Source: Lacihabitans sp. LS3-19 (GTDB lineage Bacteria; Bacteroidota; Bacteroidia; Cytophagales; Spirosomataceae). From it: a stretch of DNA of 64,000 nt. Shown in pieces: positions 18,866-29,024 of the stretch; within the stretch, counting starts at the first letter, position 1; each line of letters begins with the position of its first letter. A program made the position numbers and the translations under genes. The notes below the pieces were generated by a model. The model had not been told where the DNA came from and did no database searches. It saw nothing but the letters and a program-made list of their open reading frames with translations. The DNA lies in assembly GCF_024343575.1 (NCBI RefSeq), contig NZ_RJUA01000002.1, positions 124,001 to 188,000 of the forward strand. The letters are read 5' to 3'.

Positions 18866-20182
18866 TCATTTTTTCCACTTTAATTTATTTACGTTTTCGG
18901 CTATTTCTTTGCCTTTAATTTGACCTGCTAGGTTATCTTGTTGGGTATGAATGCCACCATAAAATCTTGAATCGGCGGTTTCTTGGGCTATTTGCCAGAA
19001 AGAACTGAATTTTCTAGGTTTAAAATCTACATCTCGTAATTCATCCCTCCTTCGGCCTAGATGTAGACTGTCTGTTATTTCTATCTTTTCACCAAACATT
19101 TCTATAAATACAGTGGCTGCTGCTGCGGCTTGTATGGCATGTCCAGACGGAAAAGCGGGAAAAGGAGGGTCTGGCCAAAACGAATTCCATGCAGAATCTA
19201 TATTAGCAGGAATGAAGGTATTGGGTCTTTCAGTAAAAAATGCATATTTCCATTTCCAACAATTACGAAATGCATCTGCTAAGCTCATACCCAATCGGGC
19301 ATAAGTTTCAGCACAAACTATAAGACTCGGTTGTTTAAGTTTAATAACTTGAGTAGCCAAATACCAGCTATGGCCAGGTGGAGTAGGGGTTTCGTCAGGG
19401 TCATCTCCCCAATAAAGTGCCGCTTCTTTCTCAGCTTGTGTAAGACTTTTTTCTTTATTATACACTTCTTTAAATTGCTGATAATAAGCAGATTTTGGGT
19501 CGGTATTGTAAGGTATGAAATCAGGTTTTGAAACTTCTGAATTGGTTAAGACAAAAGTTCTATTTTCGCCCCAATGTGGGTGCAAAGGATGGTGACTGAA
19601 GGATTGTGCATAAAGCGGTGGCTTCCAACCTCCTGTCTTTTCGGCAAACTTCAGTTCTTTATCAAAATTATGCAAATATCCTCTATGTCCACCATCGGTT
19701 TTTGACCATTCAAAAATTTGTAATGCAATTTTTTTTCCGAAAGCTTTAGAGCGATCTAATACTTCTTTGTCTTCTTTAAAGTTATCTTCAAGAAGGATTT
19801 CTAATGAATCAATTTTTAGCTTATTTTGGTCAGAGGTTTGGATATAAATATTTCTTAAAATTTCTGCTTGCCCCGCATTGAGAGCAATTTTCCAATCGTA
19901 CTTAAGATTTGGGTTTGGTTTTTCTAAGTCAATTAAACCATTCACTTGTCCTGCCATTGATTGGTATTCTGGGTAGCCATTTACAATAGATTCATACATT
20001 GTGAGTCCAATATAACCCAATGTTCTAGAAGCAAAGGTAGGGGAGTTTGCTGGCGTGTTTTTTAATATATAAATGGTCATTTCGCCCCATTTGATAGTCA
20101 ATTCTTGCTCAGAAATAATTGCCTTTTTTTTGCATGAAACTATGCTGAAAATTAACAATAAACCTATTAACCCTCTTTTCAT
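18866..20182 (-). CDS. Vanadium-dependent haloperoxidase-like lipoprotein (PAP2 superfamily)
   Basis: The 438-residue protein is a predicted lipoprotein (lipobox SIVSC, Cys17). All vanadate/phosphate-site motifs of the vanadium haloperoxidase/PAP2 superfamily are present: K312-x6-R319-P320, P345-S-G-H348, and S405-R406-x5-H412-x3-D416. It therefore has the residues to bind vanadate or phosphate. It could be a haloperoxidase (using hydrogen peroxide and halide) or an acid phosphatase; sequence alone does not separate these. Its start overlaps the stop of the upstream FG-GAP gene by four bases (ATGA). It sits in the SusC-SusD operon, so its substrate may be what SusCD imports, which is inference. 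Confidence 0.87.
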   Translation of the reverse strand: MKRGLIGLLLIFSIVSCKKKAIISEQELTIKWGEMTIYILKNTPANSPTFASRTLGYIGLTMYESIVNGYPEYQSMAGQVNGLIDLEKPNPNLKYDWKIALNAGQAEILRNIYIQTSDQNKLKIDSLEILLEDNFKEDKEVLDRSKAFGKKIALQIFEWSKTDGGHRGYLHNFDKELKFAEKTGGWKPPLYAQSFSHHPLHPHWGENRTFVLTNSEVSKPDFIPYNTDPKSAYYQQFKEVYNKEKSLTQAEKEAALYWGDDPDETPTPPGHSWYLATQVIKLKQPSLIVCAETYARLGMSLADAFRNCWKWKYAFFTERPNTFIPANIDSAWNSFWPDPPFPAFPSGHAIQAAAAATVFIEMFGEKIEITDSLHLGRRRDELRDVDFKPRKFSSFWQIAQETADSRFYGGIHTQQDNLAGQIKGKEIAENVNKLKWKK

Positions 20183-23100
20183 TGATATTTATATGCTTTT
20201 AATTTTCCCTGATTTATTCCAAAATACAAGGTATTGTTAATATTTACAACACTTTTTACATCTCCCCAGAGATTAAGGCCAGAAACATATTGAGGTAAAT
20301 AAGTAAACTGTCCTTTGCCATTTCCTTTTAATGCGGTGCCATAGTTTGCATCAAATTTCCCCAAACGAAGTTTAGCATAGCTATTGTTACCCGCCAATAT
20401 CAAATCTTGGTTTCCGTCATTATTAAAATCTTGTATTGAAATTGCGTTGACAGAAGAATATTGTGCTTGAATGGGCAATTGTGCTATTTCAAATTTTCCT
20501 TCTTTAGTGCTCAAAAATAGGGTAGTAGCCAATAGGTTAGCTTCCAAATGTTGGGCGTCTTTGAGTTCGTCCGAACTGAATATTTCAGTCATTATTACCT
20601 TAGAAAAACTCTCGTAATTGGTATAATTTGGCCTTTTGTAAGAGAGTTGGTTGAGTAGCTCATCACGCGTTACAAAAGGATAAGACTTGCCTTGGATATA
20701 ATAACATAGGATGGGGTCTATCGAACCATTATTGTCAAAATCTTTGGCGTACATTTCCATAGGTTCCTTTTCAGAAACTTTCATTTGGATATTTAGTCCG
20801 GCGTTCCCGATTAACAAATCAGGTTTTTTGTCATTGTTAAAATCACCAATGGCTATTTTATTCCACCAACCTGAATATTTTTTATTAAAATATTTATCCG
20901 TTTGATTTTCTAATTTATTGTTTTTTATTTCAAAAACTGTAACTGGCATAAATTCTCCGACTATTACCAATTCATCAATTTTGTCGCTATCCAAGTCCAT
21001 CCATGCGGCATCTGTTACCATTCCAAGATTATTTAATTCAGAACAGAAGGTTTGGGTTTGGTCAGTGAATCCACCTTTTTTGTTATTGATTAAAATATAA
21101 TTCTTCGGAGTTTTTGGATATTGACCTGGAATAACTCTAGTCCCAATAAACATATCTTGGTAGCCGTCTTTGTTGATATCCTGCATTCTTACGCAAGATT
21201 TACTTCCGGCCAATTTTGGAAAAGGGACTTTTTTGAAGGTATTGTTGCCTTGGTTAATATATAATCTGTCTTGGAGTAAACTATCATTTTCAGTTAAAGA
21301 ACCATAACCGCCGCTTAATACCAAAATGTCGTTTTTCTGGTCATTGTTTGCGTCAAATATTTGAATATCTGCATCTAAGAAAGCCTTGTCTTTTTCTAAA
21401 TCAGGAATAGCCAATGCTTTGAAAGTCTGATTGCTTTGCTGTAAATAAATTTTGGCTGCTTGATTTTTTCCACCTCCTAAAAAAATATCCTCTAGTTTAT
21501 CTCCATTAAGGTCACCTTTGCTCATACAAGGCCCTGTAAAAGACAATTGCTGAGGTAAAAGCAATTGCCTTTCAAAATCGTTTACGGTTTCATTCTGGTT
21601 TTCAAAATCAATATTGGATGAGATTTCTGTAAATAATTTTGTTGGTAGCTTAGGCATATTTAAATTCAAATTTGCCAGAGATTCTTCTAAAGTAAGAACT
21701 TGATTCGTTTTGGTTTTACCCAATTTTTGAGATTTACCACTGTTCCAAGTTACAATTATAGAATCTATTTCTGTGGCTGTCCCCAATCCAAAATTAATGA
21801 TTGGAGAAACCGATGATAAATAACCTCTAGCTAAATATTGTTCAGTTTGTTGCATTTTGCCATTCTGGAAAATCTGAACTTTCGCACCGATTCCTTGCGT
21901 GTTGCCATTGCTGCCTTTTAGGTTTATTTTTAAATAATTAGCAGATTGATTTGCTTCGTTTTGATATAAAAAAACAGGTTGATTGATATTGCTAATCAAA
22001 ACATCTAAATCGCCGTCATTGTCAAAATCAGCATAAATAGCCCCATTAGAGTTTGAAGCTCGCTCCATTCCCCAGTTTTTTGTTTTGTTTTTAAAACTCA
22101 GGTCGCCATTGTTTTTGAAAATAAAGTTAGACACGTTTGATGCAGGCATTTGTTTGATGATTTCCAAAACGTCTTCACGCTGTAATCTGCCTTTAAGTGC
22201 CACGTAGTTTTCCATGTATTTGATAAAATCCAGATTGGTATAATCTCTCAAATACCCATTGGTTATCATGAGATCTTTTAGGCCATCATTGTCATAATCG
22301 GCTAATAATGCCGACCAACTCCAATCTGTGTTTGAAACTCCCGCCAATTGCCCGATTTCTGAAAAAGTACCGTTGCCATTGTTGAGCTGGAACATATTAC
22401 GCATGTATTGGTAATAGAAACCACTTCGAACATTTTGCTCAAACTTAGCAAAATTATCAGGAGCCAAAAGTAGTTTTTGACGCATATTATCTTCGGGAAG
22501 CATGTCAAGCGTAAAAACATCTGTAAAACCATCGTTATTGATGTCTGCCACATCATTTCCCATAGAAAACTGACTTGTGTGACCCATGGAAGTAGATAGC
22601 TTATTGGTAAATGTGCCGTTTTTGTTGTTGATATATAGATAATCAGGCACTGAATAATCGTTGGAAACATAAAAGTCTGGCCATCCGTCATTGTCTAAGT
22701 CGGATATGCCTATTCCAAGACCATAGCTGAGTTCCGATCCATTTATTTTAGCAGCTATAGTTTGGTCAGTAAACTTTCCTCCATTGTTTTTAAAAAGTCG
22801 AAGACCCATTTCTGGACTGTCTTTTTTTAAAAGTTCGGCAGTGCCAGTTTCATTTAAAAGAGGTAAGTTTTTGGGATTGTGGTTGAGCATTAGCATATCC
22901 AAATCGCCGTCTTTGTCATAGTCAAAAAAGTAGGCTTGATTGCTAAATCCGCTATGGTCAAGGCCATATTCTGCGGCTTTTTCTTCAAATATAGGTACGC
23001 CAGAGGCGTTGTTTCCAATATTAATAAAGAGTTGGTTGGTTCGTTTTTCAGCAGGTAAAGAACCTGAATAACATACATAAATGTCCATTTTGCCATCGGC

Positions 23101-23493
23101 GTTGATATCCACAGCACTTACTCCAGTTTTCCATGGTCCAGGTCTACCTTCAGTGCCAGATTCTTTGGTCCAATCTTCAAAATGCATCTGACCTTTATTT
23201 AGGTAAAGTTTGTTTTCACCCATGTTTGAAGTGAAATAAACATCCAAAAGTCCATCTGAATTAAAATCTGCCGTACTTACTCCAGCACCATTATAAAAAT
23301 ACTCATACATCAAGATATTGGTATTCAGCCCTTCCTCTAAATTGTTTTGAAACCCAAGATTGGTTTGTTCATTGTTAAGCAAAGTAAATAATGCCTGTTC
23401 GTCAGAATCTGAATTCTCTTCAGTATTTTCTTTACAAGCTAATATTCCTAATAGTAAAAGAATGGCTAAGATAAATGGGTATTTGAAAATCAT
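20179..23493 (-). CDS. Large FG-GAP/VCBS repeat lipoprotein with internal UnbV domain
   Basis: I start at 23493 because MIFKYPFILAILLLLGILACKE is a lipoprotein signal (lipobox ILAC); the longer frame to 23553 lacks this logic. The 1104-residue protein has an N-terminal block of FG-GAP/VCBS repeats (FNSDGLLDVYF, INADGKMDIYV, YDKDGDLDMLM, LDNDGWPDFYV, INNDGFTDVFT, YDNDGLKDLMI, FDNDGDLDVLI), each with an Asp-rich calcium loop. An ASPIC/UnbV domain lies near 520-610, followed by a second set of repeats (LNGDKLEDIFL, INKDGYQDMFI, FNNDKKPDLLI, FNNDGNQDLIL). It lies between SusD and the haloperoxidase-like gene, with a four-base overlap with the latter. It may be a surface ligand-binding accessory to the SusCD transporter. 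Confidence 0.88.
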   Translation of the reverse strand: MIFKYPFILAILLLLGILACKENTEENSDSDEQALFTLLNNEQTNLGFQNNLEEGLNTNILMYEYFYNGAGVSTADFNSDGLLDVYFTSNMGENKLYLNKGQMHFEDWTKESGTEGRPGPWKTGVSAVDINADGKMDIYVCYSGSLPAEKRTNQLFINIGNNASGVPIFEEKAAEYGLDHSGFSNQAYFFDYDKDGDLDMLMLNHNPKNLPLLNETGTAELLKKDSPEMGLRLFKNNGGKFTDQTIAAKINGSELSYGLGIGISDLDNDGWPDFYVSNDYSVPDYLYINNKNGTFTNKLSTSMGHTSQFSMGNDVADINNDGFTDVFTLDMLPEDNMRQKLLLAPDNFAKFEQNVRSGFYYQYMRNMFQLNNGNGTFSEIGQLAGVSNTDWSWSALLADYDNDGLKDLMITNGYLRDYTNLDFIKYMENYVALKGRLQREDVLEIIKQMPASNVSNFIFKNNGDLSFKNKTKNWGMERASNSNGAIYADFDNDGDLDVLISNINQPVFLYQNEANQSANYLKINLKGSNGNTQGIGAKVQIFQNGKMQQTEQYLARGYLSSVSPIINFGLGTATEIDSIIVTWNSGKSQKLGKTKTNQVLTLEESLANLNLNMPKLPTKLFTEISSNIDFENQNETVNDFERQLLLPQQLSFTGPCMSKGDLNGDKLEDIFLGGGKNQAAKIYLQQSNQTFKALAIPDLEKDKAFLDADIQIFDANNDQKNDILVLSGGYGSLTENDSLLQDRLYINQGNNTFKKVPFPKLAGSKSCVRMQDINKDGYQDMFIGTRVIPGQYPKTPKNYILINNKKGGFTDQTQTFCSELNNLGMVTDAAWMDLDSDKIDELVIVGEFMPVTVFEIKNNKLENQTDKYFNKKYSGWWNKIAIGDFNNDKKPDLLIGNAGLNIQMKVSEKEPMEMYAKDFDNNGSIDPILCYYIQGKSYPFVTRDELLNQLSYKRPNYTNYESFSKVIMTEIFSSDELKDAQHLEANLLATTLFLSTKEGKFEIAQLPIQAQYSSVNAISIQDFNNDGNQDLILAGNNSYAKLRLGKFDANYGTALKGNGKGQFTYLPQYVSGLNLWGDVKSVVNINNTLYFGINQGKLKAYKYQ

Positions 23494-23568
23494 TTTTTTA
23501 TTTAAAAGAAAAAATCTATCCCAAAAATAGGGATAGATTTCTGTTTCCATCAAGTGATTGAATAAATA

Positions 23569-25446
23569 TTAATAGGCTGGATTTTGAACCAACTTAGTAT
23601 TTCTATTAACCTCGTCTCTACTGAATGGTCTGAAATACATTTTGTCATTCCATTTTCGAGTTTCGTTTTCGGTATTATCCACCGGAGTATAGGTATAAGT
23701 ATATTTTGAAGTATCATACTTATACGGTTTGTTCGGTGTAGCACCTGGTTTCAATTTAGCTACAATATTTATTGTTTTTATTCCTCTTCCTAAGGTAGAA
23801 GGGGCTATTAACCATCTACGGGCATCATGGTAGCGGTGTTCTTCATACACCAATTCCACACGTCTTTCGTTTCGGTATCTGTCTTTTAAAGCAGCTCCAG
23901 AATCAGTTATAGCTGGCATACCTGCTCTAAATCTGATTTTGTTTAGCCAATTTTTGGCCTCTCCGTCTTCTCCCAATTCGATACAGGCTTCTGCATAATT
24001 AAGTACAGCTTCTGTATATCTAATAAATGGCCATGGAACAGTTTGAGCACTCGATTGATTATCAGCTAACGCAGGATTATGGTCGATAAATTTGCCTGCA
24101 TAATAATGCGTACGGCTACCGTTCCAATTTTCAACTGCAGACTCTCTTGTATCAATTCCGTTAATTAAACCACCAGCACCGTCATCATAGTAACCTGTTT
24201 GAATTTGGTTTGCTGGATCAAGAGCCGCAACGTCAGAAGGCCTTGGCTTCCAGTCAGCACCATCATAAAGTATAGTAGCATAAAAACGTGGGTCGCGACC
24301 TGTATAAGGTGCTGCTTTATGCTCCGCTTTATCCCAACTAAACTTCGAACCGTCCATCATTTCGTAATCATCCACCAATTGTTGGATTGGCGTATTTCCT
24401 GCCCAGTTATGATATCCATTTGGTCCATTGTTGATGCCATAGTGAATTCCTCCCAAAGGCCAGTTGTCTTCCTGAGTATACAATGGCGTATGAGTTCTTT
24501 GGAAAATAAGCTCAGAAGCTGCAGCTGCATCACTTGCAGCACTTTGGCCTCCCATTGCAATGGCTTTATAGTTATCTTTACCTTCTGCTGGGCTTACTGG
24601 AGCTGTTAGATTAAGTTTATAACCACTTCCCGCATCTAAAACAGCCTTTGCAGCAGCTTTTGCCGCTTGCCATCTGGCTGTTCTGTCACCTGCAGTATAT
24701 GCCACAAGATCAATGTTTGAAAAAGAAGCTAAACCTGGAGCTTTTGCTTTTAATTGAGCCCCATCGTGCATATCACTAGCTGCATACAACAATACTCTTG
24801 ATTTCAAAGCTAAAGCACTCAATTTTGTTGCTCTACCCGGAGTTTCAGCCTTCCCATCTAATAAAGTGATCGCTTTATCAAGATCCGCAGTGATAAATTT
24901 CACACACTCATCGTAAGAGTTTCTCGCTGCTGAATAATCATCATCCAATCCGTAAGGTTTATCTATAATTGGAACACCGCCATAGAATCTTACTAATTGC
25001 TGATAATAATATGCTCTTAGAAAATGTGCTTCACCCATTAATCTATCCTTAAGCGTTTTATCTGCAAAAGTAGAAGTTGGCAATCTGTCCAAAGCTATAT
25101 TTGCTTGACGTATTGCAAGGTACATATTTCCCCATTCGTAAGTTCCACTAAACCATGCAAGACTTGAAGGGCTTTCAGTGCCCTCATTGAATGGGTTAAT
25201 ATTCCTACCAGCGTGCGTAAACATTGCTTCGTCAGTATATGCTGCTAGGGCTTGCTCTTCAAATCCTCCATATCCTAAAAAAGAATATACGTTGAAAATG
25301 AAAGCTTCTGACAATGGCCCATCGCCCCAAGTAGCCTCACTTGATATTTTGTCTAGCGGTTGGGTATTTAAGAATCCTTTATCACAAGAAAACATTAAAA
25401 CCATTATCGCTGTAACTAGGCCAATTTTTATTTTTATTTTTTTCAT
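23569..25446 (-). CDS. SusD/RagB-family outer-membrane lipoprotein
   Basis: The 625-residue protein has a lipoprotein signal (MVLMFSC, Cys near 21), then DKGFLNTQPLDKIS, the standard SusD opening. The TPR-rich middle has LMGEAHFLRAYYYQQLVRFYGGVPII, the most conserved SusD segment. The C-terminus has RYTEAVLNYAEACIELGE and NKIRFRAGMP, then RNERRVELVYEEHRYHDARRW, all typical. SusD caps the SusC barrel and binds the ligand. It lies 12 bases after the SusC stop, so the two form one transcription unit. At 625 residues it is longer than the usual 480-550. Confidence 0.96.
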   Translation of the reverse strand: MKKIKIKIGLVTAIMVLMFSCDKGFLNTQPLDKISSEATWGDGPLSEAFIFNVYSFLGYGGFEEQALAAYTDEAMFTHAGRNINPFNEGTESPSSLAWFSGTYEWGNMYLAIRQANIALDRLPTSTFADKTLKDRLMGEAHFLRAYYYQQLVRFYGGVPIIDKPYGLDDDYSAARNSYDECVKFITADLDKAITLLDGKAETPGRATKLSALALKSRVLLYAASDMHDGAQLKAKAPGLASFSNIDLVAYTAGDRTARWQAAKAAAKAVLDAGSGYKLNLTAPVSPAEGKDNYKAIAMGGQSAASDAAAASELIFQRTHTPLYTQEDNWPLGGIHYGINNGPNGYHNWAGNTPIQQLVDDYEMMDGSKFSWDKAEHKAAPYTGRDPRFYATILYDGADWKPRPSDVAALDPANQIQTGYYDDGAGGLINGIDTRESAVENWNGSRTHYYAGKFIDHNPALADNQSSAQTVPWPFIRYTEAVLNYAEACIELGEDGEAKNWLNKIRFRAGMPAITDSGAALKDRYRNERRVELVYEEHRYHDARRWLIAPSTLGRGIKTINIVAKLKPGATPNKPYKYDTSKYTYTYTPVDNTENETRKWNDKMYFRPFSRDEVNRNTKLVQNPAY

Positions 25447-25458
25447 ATTCCCAGTTTT

Positions 25459-28400
25459 TTAAAAAGTTAAACTTAAGCCTGTGTTAATTACACGAGATTG
25501 TGGATAATAAACTCCACTTCCCGTAGTTGATTCAGGGTCAAACACTTTTGATTTTGCAATTGTAAAAAGATTAAGCCCATTTACATAAACTCTTAAACTT
25601 CCAATTTTTGCTCTCTGAACGATATTAGCTGGAAGGGTATATCCAAACTCCATGTTTTTCAATCTTATGTAATCTTTACTGAACAAATAATAGGTATTAT
25701 CTCCAAAATTACCACCTGTAAAGTATGTATCTCCACGACTTGCAAGTCTAGGGTCAACTTCACTAGGATTATCTATTGACCAACGGTGATCATAACTATA
25801 TTTGGTAAAATTTCCAATATCTCCTGATTCTGTCTGGAATCTGATTGACGCACCTGCTGCACCTTGAAACAAGATATTTAGGTCAAAACCTTTGTATCTG
25901 AAATCAAAGGTTGAACCAAAGTTGAATGTAGGTGTAATGTTTTGATCTAATCTCACTCTATCATTAGCGTCTATTTTACCATTAGCATCAACATCTTGGA
26001 ATTTCATATCACCAGGGATTAATTGAGAAGTAACAGCACTATAATCTACTTTGTTTGCATCAATTGCTGCTTGGTCTTTAAATACTCCATCGTATTTATA
26101 TACTAAATATGCACCAATTGGTTTTCCTTCTTTTAATTGATAATCTGGAGCACCAGGAATTTCATCCATATAAACTACACGATTTTTTGCATATCCGCCA
26201 TTAATAGCAGCTCTAAATTGTAAAGTGTTTGATGCTTTATTATTGTATCCAACATTAAATTCAAATCCTTTGTTGTCAACTTTTCCAGCATTCACAGGAG
26301 GTAGCAATGAGTTAATACCAGATGAAGCTGGCGTAGAGCCTGTTTTCTGAATCAAGATTTGATCTCGGTGATTGTAGAAATACTCAAAAGTGAAATCTAT
26401 CATACCATTTTTCAACGTTCCATCAAGACCAATGTTGTAATTATTAGCTCTTTCCCATGTGAAATTAGGGTTTGCTAAAATTGTTTCTTTCAAAGTTGTC
26501 ACTACTTGGTTGTTAATAGGATAGGCACCAAAACCGTAAGTAGATAAATATGCATATTCTTGTAATTCACCATCGTCAACTACACCATTTCCATTTTTAT
26601 CAAAGGTAACTTGGTCATTACCCATTTGGCCATAGGAAGCTCTTAGTTTTAAATAATCAATTGTTTTAGATTTGAAGAATTTTTCGTTTGAAATATTCCA
26701 ACCTAACAATAAACCTGGAAAGAAACCAAATCTTGAACTTTCAGGAAATATATAAGAGCCATCATAACGACCAATATATTCCACTAAATATTTTTCTTTA
26801 TAGTTATATTGAGCTCTACCATAATAACCTAATCGAGCCCTTTCATAAGCACTACCTCCAGTATTTTGTTGAAGAGAACCTCCAGCAAACAATTGGTCAA
26901 CTGCTGCAGAAATATAATTTCTTCTGTATGCATTGAAATTTTCACCTTTGAACGTTTCTTTAGTTACACCTAATAAGGCACTAAAGTTATGATCAGTACC
27001 AAATTTTTTGTCATAATTAAGCATTGCTGACATATTGGTATTCAAAACTGAACTGAAACCTTGGTATAATCTTGGGTCTTTAAAGTTAGATCTTACAGCA
27101 CCTACTAAGAGTGGAGTTTTTCCATCTGCCTCATAACTTGCTTTATCCCAATAATATAAACTCCACGGCGTTTGCCAAGTTTTTGTTGTATTATTGTTTT
27201 TGTCAATCGAGCCCGATAGTGTCAATTTCAATCCGCTAATCCATGGGTTTGTAATATTAATAGCACCATTTGTTTGAGTATAATCAGTAGGTGAGTCTTG
27301 GTAACCTGTGGCATTGGTTGTAATCACATAAGGATTTTGCCCGTTTTCTATATCAGGACCTGGCAGGCCATTTGGCCAAACCTCCGGCTCAGTCGGACGT
27401 CCTCTCATCAACATTCTAAAAATAGATCCTGCACTTTCTGTTGGATACCTTCTTTGCTCTCGTCTAACCATTATACCTAAACTCGTATTAATGTACTTAT
27501 TAACTTTAGCATCCATGTTTGTTCTAAAGTTATATTGATTATAATTTGTAGCAGAGTTTTTGTAATAAGCATCTTGATGAACATATCCTAAAGAGGCCAT
27601 GTATTTAATATTGTCTGATCCTCCTGACAATTGAAGATTATGTCTCGATTGTGGTGACCAGTTTTTAAATGCATCAGCAAACCAATCAGTATTAGGATAT
27701 CCCCAAGGATCTGAACCATTTTGGTATTTTTGAACAGCATCTGGGCTGTAATTGGCATTCACAGGATTAACACCAGCAGTTGGTGAATTATAAACGCCAC
27801 TAGTTTTTATTGCATTCCAAGCATTTCCCCACTCTCCTACAGGAATAGTTTTGTAAATTGGCAACTCATTCATGATATTGGCATATTCAACTGAGCTGGA
27901 CATTTTTGGAATAACTGTGGGTTGAGAAAAACCTTGGTTAAAGTCATAAGTAACTGTCGGCTTACCTGACTTGCCTCTTTTAGTTGTAACTAGTATCGCT
28001 CCGTTTGCAGCTCTTGCACCATAAATGGCGGCAGAAGCATCTTTTAGGACTGAGATAGATTCGATATCTCTAGGATTTAGCCTTCCTAATCCTCCATCTC
28101 TGTCAGGAATTCCATCAATTACGATTAGAGGACTGCTGTTTCCTAATGTGTTTGTACCACGAATTGAAACTTTAGCTCCATCATTTCCAGGTTCTCCCGA
28201 AGACTGAATTACCACTAAACCAGGTAAACGACCAGCAAGGGAGTTGGACATGTCAACAGAGGGCGACTTAATCAATTTGTCACCTTGAACGGAAACAACA
28301 GCACCTGTTACTGTAACTTTTTTCTGAGTTCCATAGGCTACAACAACGACTTCCTCAAGATTTGCAGCGTCTGGAGCCATTGAAATATTTATCATTGATT

Positions 28401-28719
28401 GGCTACCTACCTCTACTTCTTTTGAAGCATAACCTACAAATGAAAATACCAAAATTGGATTGTTTCCCGTCACATTCATTGAAAAAGCACCGTTCATGTC
28501 TGTAATAGCCCCATTGAAGGTTCCTTTTTCTGTAACTGTAACACCCGGCAATCCAGTACCAGTTTCATCGGTTACTTTTCCTTTTACATCTCTTGCAAAA
28601 GACATGCTACCAAGAGAAATAACCAATAGCAGACTAAGAATGATTTTGAAGGATGAGTTGCCGAGTTTCCAGGGTATAGACCTCACACCTTTTTGGTTGA
28701 GTAAATGTGTCATCATCAT
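25459..28719 (-). CDS. SusC/RagA-family TonB-linked outer-membrane transporter
   Basis: The start is taken at the first ATG (28719); the longer frame begins at a TTG. After a signal sequence (SLLLVISLGSMSFA) comes a carboxypeptidase-like domain (VKGKVTDETGTGLPGVTV...FVGYASKEVEV, about 45-130). Then come the TonB box region EEVVVVAYGTQKK, a plug domain (SPSVDMSNSLAGRLPGLVV...VLKDASAAIYGARAANGAILVTTK) and a 22-strand-type barrel ending in aromatic LSLTF. It imports an oligomeric ligand into the periplasm using TonB energy. It is the first gene of the SusC-SusD-UnbV-haloperoxidase operon. The ligand is unknown. Confidence 0.96.
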   Translation of the reverse strand: MMMTHLLNQKGVRSIPWKLGNSSFKIILSLLLVISLGSMSFARDVKGKVTDETGTGLPGVTVTEKGTFNGAITDMNGAFSMNVTGNNPILVFSFVGYASKEVEVGSQSMINISMAPDAANLEEVVVVAYGTQKKVTVTGAVVSVQGDKLIKSPSVDMSNSLAGRLPGLVVIQSSGEPGNDGAKVSIRGTNTLGNSSPLIVIDGIPDRDGGLGRLNPRDIESISVLKDASAAIYGARAANGAILVTTKRGKSGKPTVTYDFNQGFSQPTVIPKMSSSVEYANIMNELPIYKTIPVGEWGNAWNAIKTSGVYNSPTAGVNPVNANYSPDAVQKYQNGSDPWGYPNTDWFADAFKNWSPQSRHNLQLSGGSDNIKYMASLGYVHQDAYYKNSATNYNQYNFRTNMDAKVNKYINTSLGIMVRREQRRYPTESAGSIFRMLMRGRPTEPEVWPNGLPGPDIENGQNPYVITTNATGYQDSPTDYTQTNGAINITNPWISGLKLTLSGSIDKNNNTTKTWQTPWSLYYWDKASYEADGKTPLLVGAVRSNFKDPRLYQGFSSVLNTNMSAMLNYDKKFGTDHNFSALLGVTKETFKGENFNAYRRNYISAAVDQLFAGGSLQQNTGGSAYERARLGYYGRAQYNYKEKYLVEYIGRYDGSYIFPESSRFGFFPGLLLGWNISNEKFFKSKTIDYLKLRASYGQMGNDQVTFDKNGNGVVDDGELQEYAYLSTYGFGAYPINNQVVTTLKETILANPNFTWERANNYNIGLDGTLKNGMIDFTFEYFYNHRDQILIQKTGSTPASSGINSLLPPVNAGKVDNKGFEFNVGYNNKASNTLQFRAAINGGYAKNRVVYMDEIPGAPDYQLKEGKPIGAYLVYKYDGVFKDQAAIDANKVDYSAVTSQLIPGDMKFQDVDANGKIDANDRVRLDQNITPTFNFGSTFDFRYKGFDLNILFQGAAGASIRFQTESGDIGNFTKYSYDHRWSIDNPSEVDPRLASRGDTYFTGGNFGDNTYYLFSKDYIRLKNMEFGYTLPANIVQRAKIGSLRVYVNGLNLFTIAKSKVFDPESTTGSGVYYPQSRVINTGLSLTF

Positions 28720-29024
28720 AGACAATTAATTAAAGGTTTAAAAATGATTATTAGACCAAAAACAAGTAAAATATGTAGACAAGCCGATACCGCAATTTCA
28801 GGATTTGCAGAAACAAACTAGTTTTATTTTTAGTATGATTAAGGTCGTACATCAAAGTTAAGAAGATTAATGTCGAATAAAAATCTTTATTTTATCGTAT
28901 TTAATCATGAAATAGTAAAACTATTACCAAAAGGTGCTAAAGTGTGTTTTTTACAGTATTTTTGCTTTGTGCAAACATTTGCACAAATTAATTTTTATTT
29001 TAGCCAACATTTTGAAAAAAAATA
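28720..29024. promoter_or_regulatory. Divergent regulatory region between SusC and LacI genes
   Basis: This 305-base stretch contains no ORF. It must hold the promoter of the SusC operon (minus strand) and that of the LacI gene (plus strand). On the plus strand TATTTTTG (28957-28964) fits the Bacteroidota -7 element TAnnTTTG, with GTG in place of TTG at the -33 position. I see no convincing -7 box for the SusC side; a one-mismatch half-site TTTGCAGAAA at 28804-28813 is the only operator-like element near it. Confidence 0.6.
28966..28987. promoter_or_regulatory. Perfect palindromic LacI-type operator
   Basis: Arms TTTGTGCAAA and TTTGCACAAA are exact reverse complements separated by CA, giving a 22-base palindrome of the size LacI-family dimers bind. 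It begins two bases after the predicted -7 box and covers the predicted start point, 38 bases before the LacI gene. That position suits autorepression and possibly control of the divergent SusC operon. Binding is inferred. Confidence 0.75.
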
